A stretch of DNA of 64,000 nucleotides from Devosia sp. GTDB taxonomy: Bacteria; Pseudomonadota; Alphaproteobacteria; Rhizobiales; Devosiaceae. Position 1 is the first letter of the stretch, and each line of letters starts with the position of its first letter. The stretch spans positions 17,114 to 81,113 of the forward strand of contig NZ_JAQGJM010000039.1 of NCBI RefSeq assembly GCF_028290625.1, in the 5' to 3' direction. The notes under the pieces are model-generated. The model was given only the letters and a program-made list of their open reading frames with translations. It did not search any database and was not told the DNA's origin. This document shows positions 26,901 to 33,819 of this stretch, one piece after another. The position numbers and the translations under genes are program-made.

Positions 26901-28623
26901 CGTCGCAGAGATCGACGACATGTTCGACGCGGTCGCTGACCTGCTCGTGGCCGAGGGTGTATACCAGCTCGTCGGCGGCAATCTCGAACGGGCATCGGCG
27001 GCGCTCGGAAGCATGGACCGCCAGAACCGGCCCGTAGAGCCGGAGGTCGTCCGCACACCTCGGTCGGGCCGCGCCTTCGCCCAACGCGCCGGGGTGTTGT
27101 TGTCGACGCAAGACCCTGGTGCCGACTGGGCCGGTTTCCCGACCGACAGCCGCGCCGTCGCTGAGCCGTTCATCAATGCCTGGATCGCTCGCCTGCTCGG
27201 AAATCCCAAGCAATGGGGCTTTGCCGCGAACCTGGTCGTACCCGGCGATGGAGTGCGGCCGCTCGACCCGGTCCGTCTGATCGACTTCGACTGGTCCCCG
27301 ATCGCCCTCGCGATCCTGTCCGAACCCGGCAGCAACGAACGCCCGAGCGGCCTGCAGCAAAAGCTCGCGGCGCTGTTCGCCGGGCAGGTCAGCGTGGCGG
27401 AGCGCAACGCCAATGCTGAACTGCACCTTTTGCCCCACCCGGCGGCCGGCGCCAAAAACGGCCTCTCCGCACTCGAGGCGCTTATGGCCCGCGTCCGCAC
27501 CGTCATCAACCGCCACCGCCCGGCCAACGCGCTGGATATTGCCCCACCCGGAACCGAGGCGCCATCGGGCGCCGATCCCGCGCTGGTCGAAAGGCGGGCG
27601 GATAAGGTCGCCACGGCCCAGGCGTCAGCGCGTGCCGCCATCGAGCAGGCGCTAGGTGCCGCCCGCCCTAACGCCTCGGCGCTCGCCAAGGCGCTGGAGC
27701 GCGCCAACGCCGCCGGCGCCCGCGAAGCGATCGTGGCCACGGACAGCGTCGAAGGCCTCGCCGAACAAGCGCGTCAGGTGGCCGCCGTGCTCAGTCAGGC
27801 CGAGGCGCGCTGCACCGCACTTGCCAATGATTTCAACGCCGTGCTGGCAACCGATGACGACAAGGTCGAACATCATGTGCGCCGTCTGAAAGCGATGCTC
27901 GGCGAAGGCTTTCCGGTCCTGCCACCCTTCGCGCTGCCCACGGCGCTGCGCAACGAAGCTATGGCGAGCTTCGCCAACGCCGACGCTTTGCTCGGCAAGG
28001 GCGGCGCGCCTTTGCATGGCTGGATGTCGCGCATGGCCGAAGTGCGGCCGCGGCTCGGCGAACTCGCCGGTTGCCTGATCGCAAGCGAGATTGCCGGTGC
28101 CGGCTTGCCCGACCTGAAGGTGGCGCAATTCCCGCACCAGCCCGGCGCGCGTTGGATCGGGCTGACCCTCGACAAGACCAGCCCCGCGCATATCGACCTC
28201 AGCCTTGTCGTGCATGCGCCCGATCTCGACCCCGCTAATCCGCCCGCACTGATCGCTGGGTTGATGAGCGACGATTGGACCGAGGTTATTCCGGCTGCGA
28301 AGGAAACCACGGCCATCAGCTTTCACTACGACGCCCCCGCCGCCAGGCCGCCGCAAGCACTGCTCCTGGCGGTCCACCCCGACCCCGCAGCGGGCGGTTG
28401 GCTGCCCTCGCAGCTGCTCGCGACGGTCAACGAGGCGATGGATCTTGCGCGGATCCGCAGCGTACGCCCGCAGGACCTCGACATGATGGGCGCACTCCTG
28501 CCGCTCGTCTATCTGCCCAACAGCTACACACGCGATGTGCCGAGCGTCGATTTCAGCAAGCTGCGGCTCAAGGTGGAGGCGAGCCTGTCGCCCCATCTTG
28601 CAACCGTCATGGGAAAGGCATGA
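23938..28623 (+). CDS. Conserved giant protein with N-terminal coiled coil, unknown function (cassette protein 4)
   Basis: This 1561-aa protein starts with a charged coiled coil (residues about 10-90, heptads rich in Lys, Glu and Leu). Next comes the motif TPVLLLPVRLETRYF (about 104) and a strand-rich region with RIRVFPDQIHID. Later landmarks are ALPALRVGNQPYGILTV (about 482), GGYGWVENLKP (about 825), a helical Ala-rich stretch (about 1210-1330), and a C-terminal LPLVYLPNSYTRDVPSVDF. No signal peptide, membrane helix or catalytic motif is recognised. The RBS GGGAGA (23925-23930) overlaps the previous stop. Its size and repeated beta/helix segments suggest a structural component; that is inference. 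Confidence 0.65.
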   Translation: MPPPTFTSQDLRSLDKLRGQETKVQNKVVATEVKLSEQQDKLDALVRAGAADTKVRELQDKIEELANGRDTLRDQLVDIRDRVGELHERVPDPRIEAMIPNFQADTPVLLLPVRLETRYFDNGRELRIRVFPDQIHIDNHETELTNDEVVAGQFYWQARWGAANSEAEIEAGKAAFAELARRFRPRRAAWIAYAMTPTNFAPPPRQAALSFPDPVRRASVWSRAAYATLLPTRWVAIGYLDGGRGGLTPAFTKSGGIVADRINTGIDPRAEATPPVDADGIATELPLDEGLKWLADFGVAEAAGMAMRVATGDLEPTLRNAGRTLASIPLTRLVVYGTNATLTGEAAAARLEAVLAAHVYSDGLELLTPGTPTNNSEANASGLDTSDPVAVAAIDPMRTAPAQTPGLDTLRRALGVNTAAGQLDRIVGVDGAEQVTAGHMINALWSATLGQTLDQLFDPAMSDADIGQLRDHAVAHLFPGGALPALRVGNQPYGILTVTPLSIFKPQDKVETKLVQAIGAVSGIWTRASENAPHIQRAGKTLAENMEALLQQGPMAASNSFRRVYGPINTKNANIDPALSATQERTRSWILGALGLSTKLRISGMTAEARTHRLGAPFVQASLGEAGAPLQPNYLADIALEAARTDGRTALTARGNASTLLETLASHAAVYELDRAAASVVHKDRAERDGIALPARLALRIDEMVAVDPPRVQDTQGRAVRQVLIQSSADMERVVLPERTGTKSVVNYVIGQLFDLHGRDRADVARYQSVIDSLKYLSGRPASELDRAMRGTLDVYSYRLDAWIASLANRRLASWRAKPTSKGVHIGGYGWVENLKPDQRPDSEGYIHAPSLQQAQAAAVLRAGHLAHRDAAGAALAIDLSSRRVRFALNLLRGVAQGQPLTALLGYRIERRLREKNIQLAKFILPLRRLFPLNPPAGDSVLTAQEAIAARDVVDAVKLLERRRAGGNWMQGLTPAPSAGEKTGIESVVAEIDDMFDAVADLLVAEGVYQLVGGNLERASAALGSMDRQNRPVEPEVVRTPRSGRAFAQRAGVLLSTQDPGADWAGFPTDSRAVAEPFINAWIARLLGNPKQWGFAANLVVPGDGVRPLDPVRLIDFDWSPIALAILSEPGSNERPSGLQQKLAALFAGQVSVAERNANAELHLLPHPAAGAKNGLSALEALMARVRTVINRHRPANALDIAPPGTEAPSGADPALVERRADKVATAQASARAAIEQALGAARPNASALAKALERANAAGAREAIVATDSVEGLAEQARQVAAVLSQAEARCTALANDFNAVLATDDDKVEHHVRRLKAMLGEGFPVLPPFALPTALRNEAMASFANADALLGKGGAPLHGWMSRMAEVRPRLGELAGCLIASEIAGAGLPDLKVAQFPHQPGARWIGLTLDKTSPAHIDLSLVVHAPDLDPANPPALIAGLMSDDWTEVIPAAKETTAISFHYDAPAARPPQALLLAVHPDPAAGGWLPSQLLATVNEAMDLARIRSVRPQDLDMMGALLPLVYLPNSYTRDVPSVDFSKLRLKVEASLSPHLATVMGKA

Positions 28624-28627
28624 AGCC

Positions 28628-30403
28628 ATGCCGTTGATCGTAAAGAATGCCGCTTTTGCCACCGCGCTCGTCGTCAAGCCAAGCCTGACGGTCTGGTCGC
28701 GACTCGAGGTGCAGCCGACGACCTCCGACTATGCGCCCGCGCTGGCGGCCGGCATCGCCGACCCGCTTTGGATGCTCGCGCGCCAATGGCAATTCGGCGA
28801 GTTCGGCGCCGAAGACGCCGGTTCACCGATCGCAGTCAAGCTCAAGGCCGAAGAAGCCGGGCTCGCCCGCTACTTCGCCGGGCCGCTGGGCCGAGATCCG
28901 GCTAGCGAGGCGACCGATTATGATCCGGTGGACCAACCGCTCGAAACACTGGTCGAGGCGGAATCGCCTGAACTGGCGGGTCCTTTGGCGGGTGTTTGGG
29001 CCGGCCAGCAATTCCTTCGGCTGCTGGTGGCCGCTGGGCTTTCCGACGGGATCAGCGGTGTTGCCGACTACGCTTTTGCCGAACCCGCCGCGGTCGATCG
29101 CGATGTCGACGCGCAGGGCGCTGACTGGGTGGAGCTTGCCGCGCTGGGCACCATCGACGGTCACAAGCTGGCCGCCGCGATCGCCAAGGCGGGCGGCCTG
29201 CCGCAAGGCGTCGGCAACCAGGCGGGGCTCAAGGAGCTCTGCCTCGAATGGCTCGACTGGTATCGCGGTGGCCTCCCACCCGAGCGTGGTTCGGCCTGGC
29301 TTGCCAACCGGCTCGAATATGGTTTCGCGGCATCGACCGGGAAAGGCGCGGGCAAGGAAGACCTGCTGGTGGCCGAGGAATACGCCGACGGGAAGCTCGA
29401 CTGGTACAGTTTCGACCTTGCCGACGCGCCGTCGCTCGGCGGCACGCGCACCGTGCGGGAGATAAAGTTCAACCCGATGCTGCCGACCTCCGCCCATTTT
29501 GGCGGCATGCCGTCCGATCGCTTCTGGGCGTTCGAGGACGGGAAGGTCAACCTCGCGCAGGTCAGCGCCGGACCGACCGACATCGGACGTCTGCTGATGC
29601 TCGAATTCGCGCTGGCCTTTAGCAACGACTGGTTCGTGATTCCGGTCGAATTGCCCATTGGCTCGCTGTTCCGCATCAAGGAGTTCACCGTCACTGACAC
29701 CTTCGGCGTGACGAGTCCGGTCGGGCGAGCCAGCGACGCTGCGGGCGTCGCATGGCGGATGTTCGAACTGAGCCGCATCGAGGGCGCGCGGAGCGACGCC
29801 TTCCTCCTCGCCCCCGTGATAGACGCCAGACTGGAAGGCGACCCTCTCGAAGACGTTGCCCTCTTCCGTGACGAGATGGCGAACATGGCGTGGGCGGTCG
29901 AGCGCAAGGTCCCCGGCGTCATGGGACTGCCGGTCGATCGATATCAGGAAGCCGCCAAACGCAGCGCCGCACAGCAGTTCGCAGACCTCAGCGATGTGAC
30001 GGCAGAGCTGGTCTATCGGGTGTCGACGAGTGTCCCCGAACATTGGCTGCCACTGGTTCCGATACCAAAAGGCGACCGGCCCCTCGCAGAGTTCGGCATC
30101 GAACTGGAACGCCGCGCTATGCTGCGTCACCTCGACGACGGCAGCATCGAACCGATTTATCCGCACGGCGTCCTGCTGCGTACCGATCTCACCAAGAACC
30201 CCGCCGACGAACCTGCGCAACGACTGGAGGATGAGGAAGTGCCGCGTGAGGGCGTTGTGGTGACGCGTAAAGCACAGTTCGCGCGCTGGATTGGGGGCGA
30301 GAGGCTTCATTGGATCGGCCGGAACAAGACGCACGGCAAGGGCGAAGGGGCCAGCGGGCTGCGCCACGACATCCGAGTGCGAAAGGATCAATTGCCTTCT
30401 TGA
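28628..30403 (+). CDS. Conserved protein of unknown function (cassette protein 5)
   Basis: This 591-aa protein starts 4 bp after the giant gene. The ATG at 28628 was chosen over upstream in-frame codons because it begins a strand-like N-terminus (MPLIVKNAAFATALVV) leading into the striking motif ADPLWMLARQWQFGEFGAED (about 43-62). Other conserved-looking parts are LEWLDWYRGGLPPERG, an FDLADAPSLGGTR segment, SNDWFVIPVELPIGS and HWLPLVPIPKGDRPLAEFG. There is no signal, membrane segment or nucleotide-binding motif. It ends the cassette; the next gene (HxlR) is convergent, with a 74-bp gap lacking an obvious terminator. Confidence 0.65.
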   Translation: MPLIVKNAAFATALVVKPSLTVWSRLEVQPTTSDYAPALAAGIADPLWMLARQWQFGEFGAEDAGSPIAVKLKAEEAGLARYFAGPLGRDPASEATDYDPVDQPLETLVEAESPELAGPLAGVWAGQQFLRLLVAAGLSDGISGVADYAFAEPAAVDRDVDAQGADWVELAALGTIDGHKLAAAIAKAGGLPQGVGNQAGLKELCLEWLDWYRGGLPPERGSAWLANRLEYGFAASTGKGAGKEDLLVAEEYADGKLDWYSFDLADAPSLGGTRTVREIKFNPMLPTSAHFGGMPSDRFWAFEDGKVNLAQVSAGPTDIGRLLMLEFALAFSNDWFVIPVELPIGSLFRIKEFTVTDTFGVTSPVGRASDAAGVAWRMFELSRIEGARSDAFLLAPVIDARLEGDPLEDVALFRDEMANMAWAVERKVPGVMGLPVDRYQEAAKRSAAQQFADLSDVTAELVYRVSTSVPEHWLPLVPIPKGDRPLAEFGIELERRAMLRHLDDGSIEPIYPHGVLLRTDLTKNPADEPAQRLEDEEVPREGVVVTRKAQFARWIGGERLHWIGRNKTHGKGEGASGLRHDIRVRKDQLPS

Positions 30404-30477
30404 GCTCTTGCTGCCCGCCGTAACATGGCCACGCATTTTGTACCGGAGTGGATGGTAGCCTTCAGCCAACAGCCTAC

Positions 30478-30870
30478 TCAGCCGCTATCGCGCCCGTCGA
30501 ACTCTATTCGCGAGGCCATGATGTATCCCTGTTGGGAGCGTGCCCAATCAGCCAAAGCTGTGATTGGTTCGATCAGTGAGCGCCCCTGTTGGGTTAACTC
30601 GTAATCGACCCGGGGCGGAACCGTTCTAAAAGGCGTTCGCTTGATCAGCCCATCTCGCTCAAGGCCGCGCAGCGTGACGGTGAGCATCTTATGCGACAAG
30701 CCGGGAATGGCCCGCTGCAAGGCATTAAACCGCATCGGCCCGTCGGCCAAAATTCCAACGATCAGCATCGTCCACTTATCACCCACGCGCTCCAGGACCG
30801 CGCAGAGCGCCTTGGTTTCAGCGCCTTTGGCGTTGTCGAGCACTGGGTCCGCTAAATCTGGGTCAGTCAT
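30478..30870 (-). CDS. HxlR-family transcriptional regulator
   Basis: This 130-aa winged-helix MarR/HxlR-type regulator shows the family sequence LERVGDKWTMLIVGILADGP, the FNALQRAIPGLSHKMLT recognition region, and the PPRVDYELTQQG beta-wing hinge. The usual sensing Cys is present just before the domain (KALCAVLE). The frame is open upstream, but the ATG at 30870 is preceded by GGGGGA and begins directly before the domain. It faces away from the oxidoreductase gene across 105 bp, the usual arrangement of HxlR with its redox/enone-responsive target. Confidence 0.92.
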   Translation of the reverse strand: MTDPDLADPVLDNAKGAETKALCAVLERVGDKWTMLIVGILADGPMRFNALQRAIPGLSHKMLTVTLRGLERDGLIKRTPFRTVPPRVDYELTQQGRSLIEPITALADWARSQQGYIMASRIEFDGRDSG

Positions 30871-30884
30871 GGATCCCCCATTGC

Positions 30885-30965
30885 TTCCAATACGCACTTT
30901 CACGTGCGTTCTTGCCGCCCGCCTGCGCGCCAGCATATCACACGCACCATTGGTTCGTATTGGAA
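30885..30965. promoter_or_regulatory. Candidate HxlR operator region between divergent genes
   Basis: A perfect 10-bp inverted repeat, TTCCAATACG (30885-30894) and CGTATTGGAA (30956-30965), brackets the divergent promoter region. Inside it lies a 6-bp inverted repeat ACGCAC (30892-30897) and GTGCGT (30904-30909) with a six-base spacer. HxlR regulators commonly bind such symmetric sites in their own intergenic region. The repeats are seen; binding is inferred. Confidence 0.55.
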
Positions 30966-30975
30966 GGTTTCAACA

Positions 30976-31992
30976 ATGAGCAACGGTTTTGGCAGCACCA
31001 GTAATGCCAGGGAAAGCAGGCAGTGGATTTACATGTCCGTCCCCGAGGGCAAGCTGACCACAGACATTTTCAAGCTTCAAACGATAGAGATCCCTGCGCA
31101 GCCGGGACCCGGAGAGGTTCTGGTCCGGAACCGCTATCTCAATATCATGCCCGGCAATCGCGCCTATATGCGGATGGGTTTGATTGCGGCGGGGCAGCCG
31201 ATGTGGAGCCTCGGCGTGGGCGAGGTCCTTGCGTCCAATGATCCGGGATTTGTGCCCGGCGATGTCGTCGAAGGGCTTCTGCCATGGCAGGACGTTGCCG
31301 TGGTCCCGGCGCAAACTCTCGGCAAACGCGAAGGCAGCTATCCCGTTGAGCATTATACAGGCCTGCTCGGCCAAACTGGATACACCGCCTATTTCGGTCT
31401 GCTCCATGCAGGCCAGCCACGGGCCGGTGAGACGGTGTTGGTATCGGCAGCGGCCGGGGGCGTCGGGTCTCTGGCCGTTCAGCTCGCAAAGCTTTCGGGT
31501 TGCCGCATCGTCGGCATTGCCGGCGGTGCGGACAAATGCGCGTGGCTCGAACGCGAGGTCGGAGCAGACGCCACCATCGACTACAAGGCAGGCAATTTGG
31601 CCGAGCAGCTAAGGCAGACTTGCCCCGATGGTGTTGACCTGTTCTTTGACAATGTGGGCGGACCAATTCTCGAAGCCGCTCTGGACGCAATGAAGGTCGG
31701 CGGCCGCATCATCCTTTGCGGGAACGCATCGCAATACGACAGCGACCAGGAGATGCTCGGTCCAAAGGGCGTGCCTCTTACCCTGATCCTGAAAAACCTC
31801 ACCATGCGCGGGTTCCCCTACAAGGCCTATGAGCAGCAGTTCGCCGAGGCGGAGCGCAACCTTTGGGCATGGGTACAGGATGGGCGGATCAAACCCTTCT
31901 ATCACGTTGTAGAAGGCCTGGAGCAGGGTCCGACCGGTCTTGTCGGGATTTTGAGCGGCGCAAATCGCGGCATGGCCATGGTACGTGTCTGA
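30976..31992 (+). CDS. NADP-dependent oxidoreductase (MDR superfamily, 2-alkenal reductase type)
   Basis: This 338-aa zinc-free medium-chain reductase is of the CurA/leukotriene B4 dehydrogenase-like group. The Rossmann glycine motif AAAGGVGSLAVQLAK appears near residue 160, and the LFFDNVGGPILEAAL segment typical of the group follows. These enzymes reduce activated C=C bonds of enals or quinones with NADPH. The start at 30976 (MSNGFGS) is within the expected length; the upstream in-frame extension runs through the operator. It is probably controlled by the adjacent HxlR protein. Confidence 0.9.
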   Translation: MSNGFGSTSNARESRQWIYMSVPEGKLTTDIFKLQTIEIPAQPGPGEVLVRNRYLNIMPGNRAYMRMGLIAAGQPMWSLGVGEVLASNDPGFVPGDVVEGLLPWQDVAVVPAQTLGKREGSYPVEHYTGLLGQTGYTAYFGLLHAGQPRAGETVLVSAAAGGVGSLAVQLAKLSGCRIVGIAGGADKCAWLEREVGADATIDYKAGNLAEQLRQTCPDGVDLFFDNVGGPILEAALDAMKVGGRIILCGNASQYDSDQEMLGPKGVPLTLILKNLTMRGFPYKAYEQQFAEAERNLWAWVQDGRIKPFYHVVEGLEQGPTGLVGILSGANRGMAMVRV

Positions 31993-32057
31993 CGTCCAGT
32001 TCCGAAACCTGCCGCTCAACAAATTTGAATTCGAGCGGCGCTAACGATCAACCTAGC

Positions 32058-32090
32058 GGCCGCTGGCCTATTACTGAACGGCCAGCGGTT
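32058..32090. terminator. Bidirectional terminator hairpin
   Basis: CCGCTGGCC (32060-32068) and GGCCAGCGG (32080-32088) form a perfect 9-bp stem with an 11-base loop between two convergent genes. The T-rich tract GTTCGTTATTT follows on the plus side. It should end the oxidoreductase transcript, and the minus-strand SBP transcript as well, although the T-tract on that side is weak. Confidence 0.7.
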
Positions 32091-32092
32091 CG

Positions 32093-33199
32093 TTATTTCG
32101 GGAACTGGGCCAGCATGGCCAGCATAACGCTGGCATCGGGCATGGGTAGGACGGCGTCGATTTCGGCGGGGAGCAGGCCCTGGATGGCGCTGTCGGCGGT
32201 GCCGGTGAAGGTGCCGAGGGGACCGCGGAAGCCGTGACGGGTCCAGGCCAGTTCCTGCAGGCGCGGGCTGACCAGCACGTCGAGCAGGCGATCGGCCGCC
32301 GGATCGATGACGATCAGCGGATGGGCCGAATAGACGGTGGGGCGCGGATAGAGCACGACGGGCTTGGCGCCGGTGCTCGACTGCACCCGGGCCCAGCGCG
32401 CCGGATCGGCCAAAATCCACTCGACCAACTGGTTCTCGTAACCCACGATCATCGGCTCGCCGCCCAGGCCGCCGGCCAGATACTGGTCGAACAGTTTGCC
32501 CGAGGATGGCGACTTGAAGCCCATATTGCGAAGAATGGCCTGCACCTGTTCACCATACTGGGCAAGATCGGAGGCGGTGGCGACATCGCCGGCCAACAGG
32601 CTCAGGACCAAGCCAGCGAACATGAAGCCGGAATTGGAGCGGTTGGGATCGGTCGAGACGATGCGGGCGCGGCCGTAAAGGGCGTCGACGCCCAGAGCCG
32701 ACCAATCGGTATCGGCCAGGATCGCATCAAGCAGGGCCTTGAGGTCGAGCTGGTGTTGACCCTCCGGCGTCACGGTGACCAGGCCCGCCTTGGTCAATCC
32801 GTCGACGACGGGCTGCCAGGAATAGACCACGATGGGCGAATTGAGCACCACCTGGTCATTGCGCACCTTGACGCCGCTCTGCTTGGCGATATCGACCATG
32901 ATGGAGGACGAAGGCCACAGAAATGCCGGGGTCTGCGACAGCAAAGCCGGTTCGCGCACCATTTCGACCGAGCCGGCCACACGGGCATCCAGTTCTAGCC
33001 CGAACCCGCCCAGCGCCTTGATCACGTCGGGATCGGCGAGGAAAGCCTGCTTTTCGCCGCCGATGAAGCCGAACAGGTTGGTGCGGTTGCCCAACAGACC
33101 CTGAAGTGCGGGCTGGTCCTTGACGGCGAAATAGCCACCGGTGCCGACGACGCCCAGCCCAAGCAGACCCAAACCGAAGGCGCGGCGTGAAAGTGCCAT
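32093..33199 (-). CDS. Extracellular solute-binding-like protein of the telA operon
   Basis: This 368-aa protein has an N-terminal twin-Arg-like hydrophobic leader (SRRAFGLGLLGLGVVGTGG) that may export or anchor it. The mature part has an iron/molybdate-type solute-binding fold pattern (EKQAFLADPDVIKAL early, SSIMVDIAKQ, YLAGGLGGEPMIVGYENQ, PTVYSAHPLIVIDP). Its start overlaps the stop of the XpaC-like gene, and it is the last gene of a four-gene operon. It also resembles the N-terminal half of the vWA lipoprotein two genes up, hinting at a common origin. There is no cognate permease nearby, so transport is doubtful and sensing or assembly is possible. Confidence 0.75.
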   Translation of the reverse strand: MALSRRAFGLGLLGLGVVGTGGYFAVKDQPALQGLLGNRTNLFGFIGGEKQAFLADPDVIKALGGFGLELDARVAGSVEMVREPALLSQTPAFLWPSSSIMVDIAKQSGVKVRNDQVVLNSPIVVYSWQPVVDGLTKAGLVTVTPEGQHQLDLKALLDAILADTDWSALGVDALYGRARIVSTDPNRSNSGFMFAGLVLSLLAGDVATASDLAQYGEQVQAILRNMGFKSPSSGKLFDQYLAGGLGGEPMIVGYENQLVEWILADPARWARVQSSTGAKPVVLYPRPTVYSAHPLIVIDPAADRLLDVLVSPRLQELAWTRHGFRGPLGTFTGTADSAIQGLLPAEIDAVLPMPDASVMLAMLAQFPK

Positions 33200-33816
33200 T
33201 AGTGTCCGAGGTCCTCTTTGAGCGATGCCTGGATCAGGCGCAGATCGGTGTCGAGCGAACCCAGTTCGTCGTCGGCCAGGCTATCGGCGTAATGCACGAA
33301 CGCGTCCTCGAGCTTGACCAGGACCGAGCGCACTTCGCCCAGTTGCTTGGCGTCGGGCAAGCGCTTGGCCTCGATCACCGCAAAACCTTCGGCGACTTCG
33401 GCGGCGCGGGGCACATAATAGCTGAGGAAGCGCTTGACCGCGCCCGCGCTGTCCGGACTGGCCTCCACTTTAGTGAAAACGTCGGCGGTGATTTCCGCCA
33501 GATGCTTGACGCGGCCGGCGGTGTCCTTGTCGGCGATCCTGCCGGCCACGATCCGCAGCCGTTCGGCGGAGGGGGCAGCCTCGTTGAGCAGGTCGCGGGC
33601 AAATTCAACGCGGCCGCGGCCGACGGCATCGACGTCCAGCCCCTCGAACAGCTTGCGTGGCGCCAGCAGCATGACTAGTCCGGCAAACACCGGCACGGCA
33701 ATGATCGCCGAAACCAGGAACGGCACGCCGAGGCCGAAGCTAAGCGCCGGCACGAGGATGGCCGCCACCAACCCTGCTACGATCCAGTTGCCGTCATTGC
33801 CCAGCCAGGAGGTCAT
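33199..33816 (-). CDS. XpaC-like (5-bromo-4-chloroindolyl phosphate hydrolysis family) protein
   Basis: This 205-aa protein has two hydrophobic segments near the N-terminus (residues about 12-50), followed by a charged helical domain. The sequence FLSYYVPRAAEVAEGFAVIE matches the XpaC family, which is regularly found next to telA. The biochemical name derives from an old phenotype and says little about mechanism; a membrane-associated stress-protein role alongside TelA is generally assumed. The start lies 3 bp after the vWA gene stop. Confidence 0.85.
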   Translation of the reverse strand: MTSWLGNDGNWIVAGLVAAILVPALSFGLGVPFLVSAIIAVPVFAGLVMLLAPRKLFEGLDVDAVGRGRVEFARDLLNEAAPSAERLRIVAGRIADKDTAGRVKHLAEITADVFTKVEASPDSAGAVKRFLSYYVPRAAEVAEGFAVIEAKRLPDAKQLGEVRSVLVKLEDAFVHYADSLADDELGSLDTDLRLIQASLKEDLGH

Positions 33817-33819
33817 GGC

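Noticed and set aside
10134..30403. Contractile injection system or prophage tail cluster
   Set aside because: No sheath, tube, baseplate spike, tape-measure, terminase, portal or lysis protein was recognised; the large proteins show none of these signatures by eye.
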